From positions 62,001 through 126,000 of the forward strand of contig NZ_JAVFVV010000019.1 in the NCBI RefSeq assembly GCF_030929505.1: DNA of 64,000 nt, in the 5' to 3' direction. The stretch is from Mesorhizobium sp. LHD-90. GTDB lineage: Bacteria; Pseudomonadota; Alphaproteobacteria; Rhizobiales; Rhizobiaceae. This document shows, piece by piece, positions 17,881 through 28,354 of this stretch; within the stretch, counting starts at the first letter, position 1; the number at the start of each line of letters is the position of its first letter. The position numbers and the translations under genes are program-made. The notes below the pieces were generated by a model, which did not search any database, had not been told where the DNA came from, and was given only the letters and a program-made list of their open reading frames with translations.

Positions 17881-18495
17881 TCACCACATGGACTGGCGAT
17901 AGGCGTCGTCCAGCCAGCGGTCGGTCTGCTCGGCGGTCTCGGCCAGCGCAAGCTGGTCCTTGAGAATCTCGCCCAGCGTCGGCATTTCGGCGCGGGGCCG
18001 CCACTTTTCCGGCGCCCACAAGTCGGAACGCATGAATGCCTTGGCGCAGTGCATGTAGACTGCGCGGGCCTTCACCACGATGACGCTCTGCGGCGCCTTG
18101 CCGTCGACGGCGAGCCGCTCGCGCAGGGTTGCGTCCAGCGTGATGCGTGCCTCACCGTTGATGCGCAGCGTCTCGTTCATGCCGGGAATGAGGAACAGCA
18201 GGCCGATCGCCGGGTTGTCCAGGATGTTTTCCAGCGTGTCGAGCCGGTTGTTGCCCGGCCGGTCGGGGATCGCCAGCGTAATCTCGTCGAGAACGGCTAC
18301 GAAGCCGGGCTTGTCGCCTTTCGGCGTCACGTCGGCATTGCCCTTGCCGTCAGACGAGCCGATCAGCACGAACGGGCTCTTGGCAATGAAATTGCGGCAA
18401 TGGGGGTCGAGTATGCGCAGTTCCTTGCGCAGCGCCCCTTCCTGCGCCGGCTTGTACTGCTGGCGCAACTGCTCGCGCGTGGTGATGAATTCCAT
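17881..18495 (-). CDS. Pyridoxamine 5'-phosphate oxidase-like FMN-binding protein
   Basis: A 204-residue split-barrel flavoprotein of the MSMEG_1061/DR1146-like subgroup. Visible features are FVLIGSSDGKGNADVTPKGD (about 41-60), IPDRPGNNRLDTLENIL and IGLLFLIPGMNETLRINGEA, all conserved in that subgroup. The function is undefined; related proteins bind FMN or F420. It lies nine bases after yciB on the same strand. Confidence 0.85.
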   Translation of the reverse strand: MEFITTREQLRQQYKPAQEGALRKELRILDPHCRNFIAKSPFVLIGSSDGKGNADVTPKGDKPGFVAVLDEITLAIPDRPGNNRLDTLENILDNPAIGLLFLIPGMNETLRINGEARITLDATLRERLAVDGKAPQSVIVVKARAVYMHCAKAFMRSDLWAPEKWRPRAEMPTLGEILKDQLALAETAEQTDRWLDDAYRQSMW

Positions 18496-18504
18496 CGGCT
18501 CCCC

Positions 18505-19152
18505 CTATTTGCCCGGCGTCTCGTCCAGCGAATGCCGCATGATCAGCGGCATCTGCGATAGCGTGAAGACCAGAGTGATCGGCATGATGCCCCAGACCTT
18601 GAACGCCACCCATGTGTCAGTCGAGAAATTGCGCCAGACCACCTCGTTGGCGATCGCCAGGAACAGGAAGAACAGACCCCAGCGCAAGGTGAGCTTTCGC
18701 CAGCCGTCGGCGTCGAGCTTGAAGGCGGAATCGAAGACATAGCCAAGCAGCGATTTTTGGAACAGAAGCCCGCCGAGCAGAACGCCGCCGAACAGCGTGT
18801 TGACGATGGTCGGCTTCATCTTGATGAACACGTCGTCCTGCAGATAGAGCGTCAGCGCACCGAAGATGAAGACAACGACGCCGGAAACCAGCGGCATGAT
18901 CGGCAGGGTGCGGGTCAGCAGCCAGGACGCGGCGAGGGCGATGGCGGTTGCCACCATGAACAGGCCGGTGGCGATGAAGATCGGCCCGCCAAGTTCCGCC
19001 AGCGCCGGGAATTTCTGCGCCAGCCATTCGCCGCGTGTGTTGGCGAAGAAGAAGACGACCAGTGGCCCGAGCTCCAGCGCGAGCTTGAGCAGCGGGTTGA
19101 TTTCTTTCTTGCGCGGATCGCTTGGGTCGCGTTCGAGGATGTGCTTGCTCAT
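18505..19152 (-). CDS. yciB: Septation protein A/intracellular septation protein YciB
   Basis: A 215-residue inner membrane protein with five to six hydrophobic segments. Conserved features include [29 protein letters not shown] and [20 protein letters not shown]. YciB interacts with cell-envelope and division factors. In rhizobia it sits just downstream of ftsY, as here, with two bases between them. Confidence 0.92.
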   Translation of the reverse strand: MSKHILERDPSDPRKKEINPLLKLALELGPLVVFFFANTRGEWLAQKFPALAELGGPIFIATGLFMVATAIALAASWLLTRTLPIMPLVSGVVVFIFGALTLYLQDDVFIKMKPTIVNTLFGGVLLGGLLFQKSLLGYVFDSAFKLDADGWRKLTLRWGLFFLFLAIANEVVWRNFSTDTWVAFKVWGIMPITLVFTLSQMPLIMRHSLDETPGK

Positions 19153-19154
19153 GG

Positions 19155-21149
19155 CTACCCCACCCCCGCGATCGCCTTGGCGAAATCGCTCGCGGAAAAC
19201 GGTTCGAGATCGTCGACCTGCTCGCCGACACCGATGAAATAGACCGGCAGTCTATGCTTCGCCGCAATGGCGACAAGGATGCCGCCGCGCGCCGTGCCGT
19301 CCAGCTTGGTCATCACCAGCCCGTTGACGCCGGCGACGTTGCGGAAAATCTCGACCTGGTTGAGCGCGTTCTGGCCGGTCGTGGCGTCGACTGTCTGCAA
19401 CACGGTGTGCGGCGCTTCCGGATCGTGTTTTCCCAACACGCGAACGATCTTTTCCAGCTCGGCCATCAGCTCGGCCTTGTTTTGCAGGCGGCCGGCAGTG
19501 TCGATGATCAGCACATCGGAGCCGGCTTCTTTTGCCTTTTCGAAGGCGTCCCAGGCGAGGCCGGCGGCATCGGCGCCGAGTTTCGAGGAAACCACGGGCG
19601 AACCGGTGCGCTCGCCCCAGATCTTCAGTTGCTCGATCGCCGCGGCGCGAAACGTGTCGCCGGCCGCGAGCATGACCGACAACCCGCCCTGCCGGAGCTT
19701 CGCCGCGAGCTTGCCGATGGTCGTGGTTTTGCCCGTGCCGTTGACGCCGACAACCAGGATGACATGTGGCTTGTGGGAAAGATCGAGCTCCAGCGCCTTC
19801 GCCACCGGCGTCAGCACCTTTTCGACCTCCTGCGCCATGATGGCGCGCACTTCCGTGTCGGAGACGTCCTTACCGTAGCGCGACGAGGCCAGCGTGTCGG
19901 TGACGCGGAGCGCCGTCTCCATGCCGAGATCGGCGCGGATCAGCACGTCCTCCAGTTCCTCCAGCGTCTCCTCGTCGAGCTTGCGCTTGGTAAAAATGCC
20001 GGCGATCGAGCCGGTCAGTTCGCGCGACGAACGCGACAGGCCGTCGCGCAGCCGCTGGAACCAGGTCTTTTTCGGTTCGGGCGTGGGGGCAGAGGGCGCG
20101 GGTTCCGCCTTGCGTTCGACCGATTTGGCGACGGTGACTTTGCCCGCGGGAGCGATGGGAGTTGGCGGAACGGCCGGGCGCGGCTCCTCTCCCCCCTCGA
20201 GGGGGAGATGGCCCGAAGGGCCAGAGGGGGTTGTTGCGGCAGTGCTCGGCGCTTCTTCTTTAACATCGCGCACGGCGGTGACGAGAGGGTCGCGCACTTC
20301 ATCTGCGACCCCACCCCGCCCAGCCTCGATCGCGTTGATCTCGTTGCGGACGTCCGGACCAACCGAGTCGCGATCGAGGCTGGGCGACCCTCCCCTCAGG
20401 GGGGAGGGGAGCGTCGCGCTTGGCTTCGGCGGCGCGGGAACCTCGACCGGAGGAGCCTCCGGAACTTCGACGGGTACGGAAGGAGGAATTTCTACCGGCG
20501 CAGGCTGGGGCTGTTCGGCCGGTTGCGGCGGAACTTCCGGGGCGGGCGTCGCCGGCCGTTCCGGAACCGCTGGCTCGTGCGGGATTTCGGGAGCGGGTTG
20601 CGGGACCGGTTCGGGCTTGGCCGGCTCCTCGGGGATTTCCGGCGGAGCCGGGGCAGGTTCCGGCGCAGGTTCCGGTTCGACTTCCGGCGCGGGTGTCTTT
20701 GGCTCGGGTTCCGGCGCGGGAGACGGGATCGGCTCCGGAGCGGGCGCCGGAACGTCCGGCTCCGCAGGTTTAGGTTCGGTTGGTGCCGGCTCTTCTCCCC
20801 CCTTGAGGGGGAGATGGTCCGAAGGACCAGAGGGGGTCGCCTCGGCAGTGCTCGGCGTTTTTTCTTCGATGTCACGCCCGGCTGGAGGCGAGGAGCCGCG
20901 CACTTCATCGGCGACCCCTCCCCGCCCAGCCTGGATCGCGACAGCCTCGTTGCGGACGTCCGGACCGCCAGCGTCGCGATCCAGGCTGGTCGACCCTCCC
21001 CTCAAGGGGGAGGGATACGTTGGCGCTGCCGGCGCAAGCTCCTTCAGCGCGTCGAGGTTGAGCGGCGCAAGCGGCTCATCCTCCGCCGGGCGCTGCTCGA
21101 CCTCCTTGCGGCCGAACGAAAAGACCTTTTTCAGAAAACCCAGCGCCAT
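19155..21149 (-). CDS. ftsY: Signal recognition particle receptor FtsY with repeat-invaded N-domain extension
   Basis: A 664-residue SRP receptor. The C-terminal 300 residues are the NG GTPase: [15 protein letters not shown] (G1), [24 protein letters not shown], and [10 protein letters not shown]. It receives ribosome-SRP complexes at the membrane. The acidic, Pro/Ala/Glu-rich N-terminal extension is much longer than in most FtsY because two copies of a genomic palindromic repeat are translated in frame, about residues 45-120 and 245-320. They encode near-identical peptides ([36 protein letters not shown]). The NG core looks intact. Confidence 0.93.
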   Translation of the reverse strand: MALGFLKKVFSFGRKEVEQRPAEDEPLAPLNLDALKELAPAAPTYPSPLRGGSTSLDRDAGGPDVRNEAVAIQAGRGGVADEVRGSSPPAGRDIEEKTPSTAEATPSGPSDHLPLKGGEEPAPTEPKPAEPDVPAPAPEPIPSPAPEPEPKTPAPEVEPEPAPEPAPAPPEIPEEPAKPEPVPQPAPEIPHEPAVPERPATPAPEVPPQPAEQPQPAPVEIPPSVPVEVPEAPPVEVPAPPKPSATLPSPLRGGSPSLDRDSVGPDVRNEINAIEAGRGGVADEVRDPLVTAVRDVKEEAPSTAATTPSGPSGHLPLEGGEEPRPAVPPTPIAPAGKVTVAKSVERKAEPAPSAPTPEPKKTWFQRLRDGLSRSSRELTGSIAGIFTKRKLDEETLEELEDVLIRADLGMETALRVTDTLASSRYGKDVSDTEVRAIMAQEVEKVLTPVAKALELDLSHKPHVILVVGVNGTGKTTTIGKLAAKLRQGGLSVMLAAGDTFRAAAIEQLKIWGERTGSPVVSSKLGADAAGLAWDAFEKAKEAGSDVLIIDTAGRLQNKAELMAELEKIVRVLGKHDPEAPHTVLQTVDATTGQNALNQVEIFRNVAGVNGLVMTKLDGTARGGILVAIAAKHRLPVYFIGVGEQVDDLEPFSASDFAKAIAGVG
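20188..20411. repeat. Genomic palindromic repeat inside ftsY, copy 1
   Basis: About 225 bases bounded by CCCCTCGAGGGGGAG-like and CCCCTCAGGGGGGAG-like hairpins. Internal 17-base arms at 20318-20334 and 20369-20385 are exactly complementary. The sequence type is that of rhizobial intergenic repeats, but here it is translated in frame. Confidence 0.8.
20791..21015. repeat. Genomic palindromic repeat inside ftsY, copy 2
   Basis: A second copy, clearly homologous to 20188-20411 along its length and in the same orientation and reading frame, again bounded by CCCCTTGAGGGG and CCCCTCAAGGGG hairpins. The encoded peptides of the two copies share most residues. Confidence 0.8.
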
Positions 21150-21156
21150 GCGGAAA

Positions 21157-22455
21157 TCAGGCCGCCTCAGCCGTGGCCGGCGCGGCGATCAGCCGCTCGC
21201 CGTCATGTCCGGAAATTGTCGCGCCGACGATCTCGCCCGCCGCGCCCACATCGATCGCCACCAGCGTGAAGCCCTCTGTGCGGCCAAGACCCGGCCGCTC
21301 CACCAGCACGCGCTGCGCGGTGCCCGCGAGGGAGGCAAGATGGCGTCGATAAGCGGCGTCGCCTGCTGCCCTGAGCCGCGCCGCGCGTATCTTGATCGTC
21401 GCGCCGTCGACCTGCGGCATGCGCGCCGCAGGCGTGCCTTTTCGCGGGCTGAAGGGGAAGACGTGGAGATGCGTCAAGCCGCATTCCTCTATGATTTTCA
21501 GCGTGTTGTCGAACATCGCCTCGGTTTCGGTCGGAAATCCCGCGATGATGTCGGCCCCGAACACGATGTCCGGCCGGATTTTTCGGACTTCGGCGCAGAA
21601 GCGGATGGAATCGTCGCGCAGATGCCGGCGCTTCATGCGCTTCAAAATCATGTCGTCGCCGGCCTGCAGCGACAGGTGCAGATGCGGCATCAGCCGGCGC
21701 TCGGTTGCGATCGCATCGATCAGATCGGGGTCGGCCTCGATCGAATCGATGGAGGACAGCCGCAGGCGCTTCAGGTCCGGCACCTGCCGCAGCACGGTCT
21801 TGACCAGACGCCCCAGCTTCGGCGCACCGGGCAGGTCTGCGCCGAAACTGGTCATGTCGACGCCGGTCAGCACCACCTCGGCATAGCCGTTGCCGACCAG
21901 CCGCTTCACCTGCTCGACCACCGCGCCCATCGGCACCGAACGCGAATTGCCGCGGCCGTAGGGGATGATGCAGAAGGTGCAGCGATGATCGCAGCCGTTC
22001 TGCACCTGCACGAAGGCACGCGCCCGGCCCTCGATGGCGTCGACCATGTGGCCGGCCGTCTCGCGCACCGAAAAGATGTCGTTGACCCGCGCCTTCTCGA
22101 AGTCGTTGACGCCGAAGTCCGGCAGGGCGCGATAATTGTGGCGGTGAAGCTTTTCCTCGTTGCCGAGCACGAGGTCGACCTCATCCATGCCGGCAAAGGT
22201 GTCCGGCTCGGTCTGCGCGGCGCAGCCGGTGACGATGATGCGCGCTTGGGGATTGTCGCGGCGGGCCTTGCGGATGGCCTGCCGCGCCTGCCGCACGGCC
22301 TCGCCGGTGACGGCGCAGGTGTTGAAGATGACGGCTCCGCCCTTCAACTCGCCGAGGCCTGCGGCTTCCGCCTCGCGCCGCATCACCTCGGACTCGTAGG
22401 TGTTCATGCGGCAGCCGAAAGTGACGACGTCGATGGCCTTGGTGAGGGGCGCCAT
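21157..22455 (-). CDS. mtaB: tRNA t6A37 methylthiotransferase MtaB
   Basis: A 432-residue radical SAM enzyme that converts t6A37 to ms2t6A37 in tRNAs reading ANN codons. The N-terminal cluster domain starts DVVTFGCRMNTYESEVMRRE. The radical SAM triad is CDHRCTFCIIPYGRGNSRS near residue 145, and a TRAM-like domain ends the protein. The ATG at 22455 overlaps the dapF stop (TGATG), which fixes the start, although the frame stays open farther upstream through dapF. Confidence 0.92.
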   Translation of the reverse strand: MAPLTKAIDVVTFGCRMNTYESEVMRREAEAAGLGELKGGAVIFNTCAVTGEAVRQARQAIRKARRDNPQARIIVTGCAAQTEPDTFAGMDEVDLVLGNEEKLHRHNYRALPDFGVNDFEKARVNDIFSVRETAGHMVDAIEGRARAFVQVQNGCDHRCTFCIIPYGRGNSRSVPMGAVVEQVKRLVGNGYAEVVLTGVDMTSFGADLPGAPKLGRLVKTVLRQVPDLKRLRLSSIDSIEADPDLIDAIATERRLMPHLHLSLQAGDDMILKRMKRRHLRDDSIRFCAEVRKIRPDIVFGADIIAGFPTETEAMFDNTLKIIEECGLTHLHVFPFSPRKGTPAARMPQVDGATIKIRAARLRAAGDAAYRRHLASLAGTAQRVLVERPGLGRTEGFTLVAIDVGAAGEIVGATISGHDGERLIAAPATAEAA

Positions 22456-23339
22456 CAGGCCGCGCTTTCTTCGCTGTCGCGCGACCAGGCGCCGGTGGCT
22501 GGGTCGAATGATCCGGAAAACTCCCACTCGGCCGGGCCGGTGAGCACGACATGGTCGTCGGCGCGCCATTCGATCTTGAGCGGCCCGCCCGGCGCGATGA
22601 TCGAGACGATGCGCCCCGTCCTGCCGGTACGCGCCGCGGCGACGGCGGAGGCGCAGGCGGCCGAGCCGCAGGCCCTGGTCAAGCCTGCGCCGCGCTCCCA
22701 GGTGCGAATGGTGAGTTGGTCGCACCCAGTCACCTGCGCGATGGTGATGTTGGCGCGCTCGGGAAAGATCGGGTGGTTTTCCAGCAGCGGGCCGAAACGC
22801 TCGAGGTCGTAGGACCAGACGTCGCGATCGACCCAGAAGACGGCGTGCGGATTGCCCATCGACAGCGCCGACGGAGAATGCAGGATAGGCGCGTCGATCG
22901 GGCCGATCTGCAGTTCGATGGCGCGGGTGTCGCGGAACTCTTCCGCCAGCGGGATCTCGTGCCAGCCGAAGCGCGGCTTGCCCATGTCGACGGAAATGGC
23001 GCCGTCCGCATGTTCCTCGGCGTTCAGGATGCCGGCGACGGTCTCGAAGGTGAACACCTTCCTGCCGGTTTCCGCAGCCAGCGCCTGGACGACGCAGCGC
23101 ATGCCATTGCCGCAGGCCTGCGCCTTGGAGCCGTCGGAATTCAGGATGTCGACGAACCAGTCGGTGCCGGGCGTGCGGGCGTCGTGGATCGCCATGACCT
23201 GGTCGAATTTCGTCGCCGGATCGGCATTGAGCGCGATCGCCGCGTCCGCCGTCACCCGGTCGGCGCGCGAACGCATGTCGGCAACGATGATCTCGTTGCC
23301 GAGCCCGTTCATCCTGGCGAAGGGGGCGCGCGCGTTCAT
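22455..23339 (-). CDS. dapF: Diaminopimelate epimerase
   Basis: A 294-residue enzyme that interconverts LL- and meso-diaminopimelate for lysine and peptidoglycan synthesis. The two catalytic cysteines are Cys76 in QACGNGMRC and Cys224 in [10 protein letters not shown]. The opening [15 protein letters not shown] is typical. It is the first gene of the run dapF-mtaB-ftsY-yciB, with overlaps or very short gaps throughout. Confidence 0.96.
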   Translation of the reverse strand: MNARAPFARMNGLGNEIIVADMRSRADRVTADAAIALNADPATKFDQVMAIHDARTPGTDWFVDILNSDGSKAQACGNGMRCVVQALAAETGRKVFTFETVAGILNAEEHADGAISVDMGKPRFGWHEIPLAEEFRDTRAIELQIGPIDAPILHSPSALSMGNPHAVFWVDRDVWSYDLERFGPLLENHPIFPERANITIAQVTGCDQLTIRTWERGAGLTRACGSAACASAVAAARTGRTGRIVSIIAPGGPLKIEWRADDHVVLTGPAEWEFSGSFDPATGAWSRDSEESAA

Positions 23340-23410
23340 GCGAGGCTATATGGCGGAAAGGCGGGGGAATTACCAGTGTGCCGAGCCATGCTTGCGCCTG
23401 GGCAGACCGG

Positions 23411-23572
23411 CTACGCGATGGCGATGACGCCAAGAATGACCAGCAGGAACAGGATCAACACGAGGGCGATGAGAATGCGCACGCCGGTGGCGGCGGCGCC
23501 CGCCAATTTGTGGAAGCCGAGAAGGCTCGCCACCGCCGCAACCACCAAAAGAATGAGTATCCATTTGATCAT
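23411..23572 (-). CDS. DUF1328 small membrane protein
   Basis: A 53-residue protein starting MIKWILILLVVAAVASLLGF, with two hydrophobic segments joined by HKLAGAAATGVR. This is the standard pattern of the DUF1328 (YtjA-like) family. Function unknown. The frame is open upstream but the similarity begins at the ATG at 23572. Confidence 0.88.
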   Translation of the reverse strand: MIKWILILLVVAAVASLLGFHKLAGAAATGVRILIALVLILFLLVILGVIAIA

Positions 23573-23764
23573 GAAGGCGTCCTCGCCGGCCATGAACGCC
23601 ATGGCTGCCGCTTCGTTCCCGCACGCGTTCACAGCATGAGACCGCTCCGTTTCCCGCAAAGCGCCACCAAGCGCCCTGGAGGACCGCCCGGACCTTCGTG
23701 GCGCATTATCGGCCACCGCCAACGCCTCTAAGGTTGCGGTCTACGGAAAGCGGAGGAGGGTGGC

Positions 23765-24205
23765 ATGAAAAAGCGTACCGGAACGCCCTGGATGGATGCC
23801 GACGCGTTCGGCCGCTCGCTGCCGCGCGGCGTCGGGCTCAACCTGCTGGTGCCGGAAGTCGCGGAGATGGAGGCCTTCTGCCGCGACGTGCTGGGCGGAA
23901 GAATCGTCTATTCGGATGTTGATTTTGCAGTGGTAGAGTTGCTCGGCTCGGTGCTCATGCTGCATGCCGACCATACCTATCTCGACCATGCGATGATCGG
24001 GGTGATCGACGGCGTCGAGTTGCGCGGGCTGGGCATGGAGATCAGGCTCTACGGCGCCGACCCGGACGCGGTCGAGGCGAGGGCGCGGGCAGCCGGTCAC
24101 ACCGTGCTCGCCGGTTCGCTCGACAAGCCGCACGGCATCCGCGAGTGCCATGTCGTCGGCCCGCACGGCTACATCTTCGTGCCGAGCCTGGCGCTGGGCG
24201 TATAG
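23765..24205 (+). CDS. VOC-superfamily (glyoxalase-like) protein
   Basis: A 146-residue protein with one paired beta-alpha-beta-beta-beta module set. GLNLLVPEVAEMEAFCRDVLG (about 26-46) starts the first module, and GMEIRLYGADPDAVEARARAAGH the second. The final CHVVGPHGYIFVPSL is the usual end. It is probably a metal-dependent lyase, dioxygenase or binding protein; the ligand is unknown. The preceding GGAGGAGGGTGGC is a strong ribosome-binding site. Confidence 0.8.
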   Translation: MKKRTGTPWMDADAFGRSLPRGVGLNLLVPEVAEMEAFCRDVLGGRIVYSDVDFAVVELLGSVLMLHADHTYLDHAMIGVIDGVELRGLGMEIRLYGADPDAVEARARAAGHTVLAGSLDKPHGIRECHVVGPHGYIFVPSLALGV

Positions 24206-24396
24206 ATCGACGGCGAGGCACGGTCGCCGCGTTCGAAAGGCGGCGGGCAACCGCATACAATCAGCGACAATTTTGCAACATTGCGCGCCGGAAACTCGAT
24301 CTTAACCATGAACGGTTGAAATTTCGCCCTATTATAGCTTCAGCAAAGCTGGTGATGTGGTCGGGTGACGCGGCGGCGTCCCGCAGGAGGTCGGAT

Positions 24397-24924
24397 ATGG
24401 CATTTTCGAGAACGGGCATCCTGCTTGCGGCGGTCACGGCGCTGGCCGTGAGCGGCTGCCAGAGCTCGCGTTTCGGTTCGGTGGAAGAACGGCCGGCGCC
24501 CCTGCCGGCGGCGCCGTCGGGACCGGTCACGTCCAACAAGCTGCCGCCGCCCGCACCTGCCAACCCCGCCGCCTTCCCGACCGCGCCGACGCCGGCCGAA
24601 CCGGCGGTCGCCGCCGCGCCGGCAGGCCCGCCGCCCGACGCGCCCGATCTGACGCCCTCGACTGTGGGTGGTGTCTGGAACGTCTCCGTCTCCGGCCAGA
24701 ACTGCAAGATCGCCACGTCGCAGACCAAGTTCGGCCAGGGTTTTCGCGCCGGCCCGCTGCGCTGCCCGGCCCCTGTCGACGGCGTGAAATCCTGGTCTGT
24801 CGCCGGCAAGCAACTGTCGCTCTATGACGAGAACGGCGCGGTGGCGGCCCGCCTCTACTCGTCAGGTCCGGAAAAGTTCGACGGCCAGACCGAAACCGGC
24901 GTTCCGATCTCCTTCAGCCGCTGA
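24397..24924 (+). CDS. omp19: Omp19-like outer membrane lipoprotein, AprI/Inh-type protease inhibitor
   Basis: A 175-residue lipoprotein. The lipobox is LAVSGCQSSRFG with the lipidated Cys21. A Pro/Ala-rich linker (about 30-85) follows, then the inhibitor barrel: GGVWNVSVSGQNCKIATSQT, GQGFRAGPLRCP, GKQLSLYDENG and FDGQTETG. These match Brucella Omp19 closely from memory. Omp19 inhibits host and periplasmic proteases and is anchored in the outer membrane. AGGAGG at 24385-24390 supports the ATG at 24397. The zapE gene follows by 26 bases. Confidence 0.88.
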   Translation: MAFSRTGILLAAVTALAVSGCQSSRFGSVEERPAPLPAAPSGPVTSNKLPPPAPANPAAFPTAPTPAEPAVAAAPAGPPPDAPDLTPSTVGGVWNVSVSGQNCKIATSQTKFGQGFRAGPLRCPAPVDGVKSWSVAGKQLSLYDENGAVAARLYSSGPEKFDGQTETGVPISFSR

Positions 24925-24950
24925 TCCGAGGCCCTGTGGGCTGAAAAATC

Positions 24951-26138
24951 ATGCATATCCGCGACGGCATCCAGCCGCACGCCACGGTCCGCCAGCGCTA
25001 CGACCATCTGGTCTCCACCGGCGCGGTCGTACGCGATCCGGCGCAGGAACGGATCGTCGGCGCGCTTGACCGGCTTCTCGACGGACTCGGAGCCAAGCGG
25101 CTGGCGCGCAAGTCCAGCGCGCTCGGCTGGCTGTTCGCCCGGAAGCCGGAAGCCTCCGGGGTCAAGGGTCTTTACATTCACGGCGGGGTCGGCCGCGGCA
25201 AGACCATGCTGATGGACATGTTCTTCGAACTGGCGCCGATGCGGCGCAAGCGGCGCGTGCATTTCAACGACTTCATGGCCGAGGCCCACGACCGCATCCA
25301 GAAACACCGGCAGGCGCGCAAGGACGGCACGGTCAAGGAGGACGATCCGATCCCGCCGGTGGCGAGAGCGATCGCCGAGCAAACGCAGCTTCTGTGCTTC
25401 GACGAGTTTTCGGTGACTGACATCGCCGACGCGATGATCCTGTCGCGGCTGTTCTCGGCGCTGTTTGCCAACGGCGTGGTGCTGGTCGCTACGTCCAACG
25501 TTGCGCCGGACGATCTCTATCGCGACGGGCTGAACCGGCCGCTGTTCCTGCCTTTCGTCGACATTCTGAAGCGGCATGCCGAGGTGATGAGCCTCGATTC
25601 CGATACCGACTACCGGATGGAAAAGCTCAACCGCATGCCGGTCTATGTCACGCCGCTGGGGTCGGAGGCGGAGCGCCAGATGGATGAGGCGTGGAAGACG
25701 ATGACGCATGGCCGCCAGACGGCGCCGGATACGGTCGCGGTCAAGGGCCGCGAGATTGCCGTGCCGGCGGCGGCGGACGGCGCGGCACGGTTTTCCTTCG
25801 CCGACCTATGTGAAAAGCCGCTCGGCGCACGCGACTATCTCGCCATCGCCTCGCGTTATTCTACCATCTTCATCGACCGCATCCCGGTCCTTGCCGACGG
25901 GCGGCGCAACGAGGCCAAACGCCTGATCCTGCTCATCGACACGCTCTACGACCGGCAAATCCGGCTGGTCGCCAGCGCTGCCGTCCCGCCTGACCAGCTT
26001 TACATCGGCAAGTCGGGGGTTGAAGTTTTCGAGTTCGACCGAACGGTGTCGCGGCTGATCGAGATGCAGAGCCGGGACTGGCTGAAGGAATGGGCGGAGA
26101 GGCACGACACGTCCCGCGTTCAAGCGGCGGCCTCATGA
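24951..26138 (+). CDS. zapE: Cell division protein ZapE (AFG1-like ATPase)
   Basis: A 395-residue AFG1/ZapE ATPase. Walker A is GGVGRGKTMLMDMFF near residue 78, and the Walker B region is LLCFDEFSVTDIADAMILSRLF near 145. RYSTIFIDRIPVL and ANRLILLIDTLYD-like sequence (KRLILLIDTLYD) near 305-325 are family landmarks. In gammaproteobacteria ZapE binds FtsZ at constriction. The stop overlaps the start of the next gene (ATGA), so they are translated together. Confidence 0.92.
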   Translation: MHIRDGIQPHATVRQRYDHLVSTGAVVRDPAQERIVGALDRLLDGLGAKRLARKSSALGWLFARKPEASGVKGLYIHGGVGRGKTMLMDMFFELAPMRRKRRVHFNDFMAEAHDRIQKHRQARKDGTVKEDDPIPPVARAIAEQTQLLCFDEFSVTDIADAMILSRLFSALFANGVVLVATSNVAPDDLYRDGLNRPLFLPFVDILKRHAEVMSLDSDTDYRMEKLNRMPVYVTPLGSEAERQMDEAWKTMTHGRQTAPDTVAVKGREIAVPAAADGAARFSFADLCEKPLGARDYLAIASRYSTIFIDRIPVLADGRRNEAKRLILLIDTLYDRQIRLVASAAVPPDQLYIGKSGVEVFEFDRTVSRLIEMQSRDWLKEWAERHDTSRVQAAAS

Positions 26139-27019
26139 ACCAGGCGGCTGCGGGTCACAGCGATGAGAAGCGTGATCGCGCGATTGGCGCGTTTGTCGGC
26201 CTTGCGGTCGGCGACGCTGTCGGCACTACTCTGGAATTCAAGACGCGCGACAGTTTTGAGCCGATCACCGACATGGTTGGTGGCGGTCCGTTCCGCCTGA
26301 AGCCCGGCGAATGGACGGACGATACGTCGATGGCGCTTTGCCTGGCCGACTCCCTGATCGCGCGGGGAGGCCGCGTCGATGCAAAACACCTGCTGGCCAG
26401 TTTCTGGAGATGGTTCGAGTTCGGCGAAAACTCGGTGACCGGCGAATGTTTCGACATAGGCAATGCCACGCGGCGCTCGCTTGGGGCGTTCGAGCGGGAC
26501 GGCTCGCTGGTGAACAATACCGAAGAGCATATGCAGGCCAACGGATCGATCATGCGATTGGCTCCGGCGGTGGTTTGCGCGACCAGTCGCGCCAACGCCC
26601 GGGAACTCGCGCAGACGCAGGGCCGTACCACACATGCCGCCCCTGTGCCGGATCGCTGTTGTGCGGAACTGGCGGAGACGTTGTGGAATCTGATCGAGAC
26701 CGGCATTCTTCCGGAGTCCGTCATCGCCCTACACTACAAAAGGCGCGACGAGATCGTCAGTTCGGGCCATGCTCCCGCGACGCTTGATGCGGCGCGCTGG
26801 TGCGTGGCGACCACGTCCGATTTCCGTGAGGCCGTGCTGCTCGCTGCAAATCTCGGCGATGACGCCGACACGGTCGGCGCGGTTACCGGTCAGATCGCCG
26901 GCGCGCGCTATGGGCTTGCCGGCATCCCCGAGGATTGGCTCGCAAAGCTCGCATGGCGCGACGACATTGTTGAACGGGCCGAGCGGCTCTGGGCGCTGCG
27001 CGAAACTCAAAGCTCATAG
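26135..27019 (+). CDS. ADP-ribosylglycohydrolase family protein
   Basis: A 294-residue ADP-ribosyl-hydrolase (DraG/ARH fold). GAFVGLAVGDAVGTTLEFK opens the fold, WTDDTSMALCLADSL near 60 carries the first magnesium ligands, and NLGDDADTVGAVTGQIAGARYG near 248-270 supplies the second set of aspartates. It would remove ADP-ribose from a protein or nucleotide. The partner transferase is not visible here. The ATGA overlap with zapE is notable. Its 3' end overlaps a convergent GNAT fragment. Confidence 0.9.
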   Translation: MNQAAAGHSDEKRDRAIGAFVGLAVGDAVGTTLEFKTRDSFEPITDMVGGGPFRLKPGEWTDDTSMALCLADSLIARGGRVDAKHLLASFWRWFEFGENSVTGECFDIGNATRRSLGAFERDGSLVNNTEEHMQANGSIMRLAPAVVCATSRANARELAQTQGRTTHAAPVPDRCCAELAETLWNLIETGILPESVIALHYKRRDEIVSSGHAPATLDAARWCVATTSDFREAVLLAANLGDDADTVGAVTGQIAGARYGLAGIPEDWLAKLAWRDDIVERAERLWALRETQSS

Positions 27020-27153
27020 ACATACATCACGAAATCCTGTGCCGGCTCGCCGGTTTCCGGGCGGCTTTCATAGAGCTTTCGTGCCGCAAGATTGTCCGGC
27101 TCCGTGCCGACCCAGGCCTCTTCGCAGCCGAACGTCCGGCCGAGTTCGAACAT
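27007..27153 (-). pseudogene. C-terminal fragment of a GNAT acetyltransferase
   Basis: A 48-codon frame reading FELGRTFGCEEAWVGTEPDNLAARKLYESR and ending FVMYVYEL. This is the last third of an AAC(3)/AAC(6')-like GNAT (the helix after the acetyl-CoA loop and the closing strand). The acetyl-CoA loop and everything before it are missing, and upstream sequence is AT-rich non-coding. It is best read as a decayed gene that ends inside the convergent ADP-ribosylglycohydrolase gene. Confidence 0.65.
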
Positions 27154-27182
27154 GGTATCCAAACCTTAACGCAATATACACT

Positions 27183-28324
<1,142 letters not shown>

Positions 28325-28354
28325 CCGCACCCAAACGCAAGCGAGAGGCCAGCC

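Noticed and set aside
19894-22812. Very long plus-strand frames across ftsY, mtaB and dapF
   Set aside because: They run through three well-identified minus-strand genes and show only Ser/Gly/Arg low complexity.
21157-23433. A single 758-codon protein covering mtaB and the dapF region
   Set aside because: The first 326 codons are dapF read out of frame; MtaB similarity starts at the ATG at 22455, which overlaps the dapF stop.
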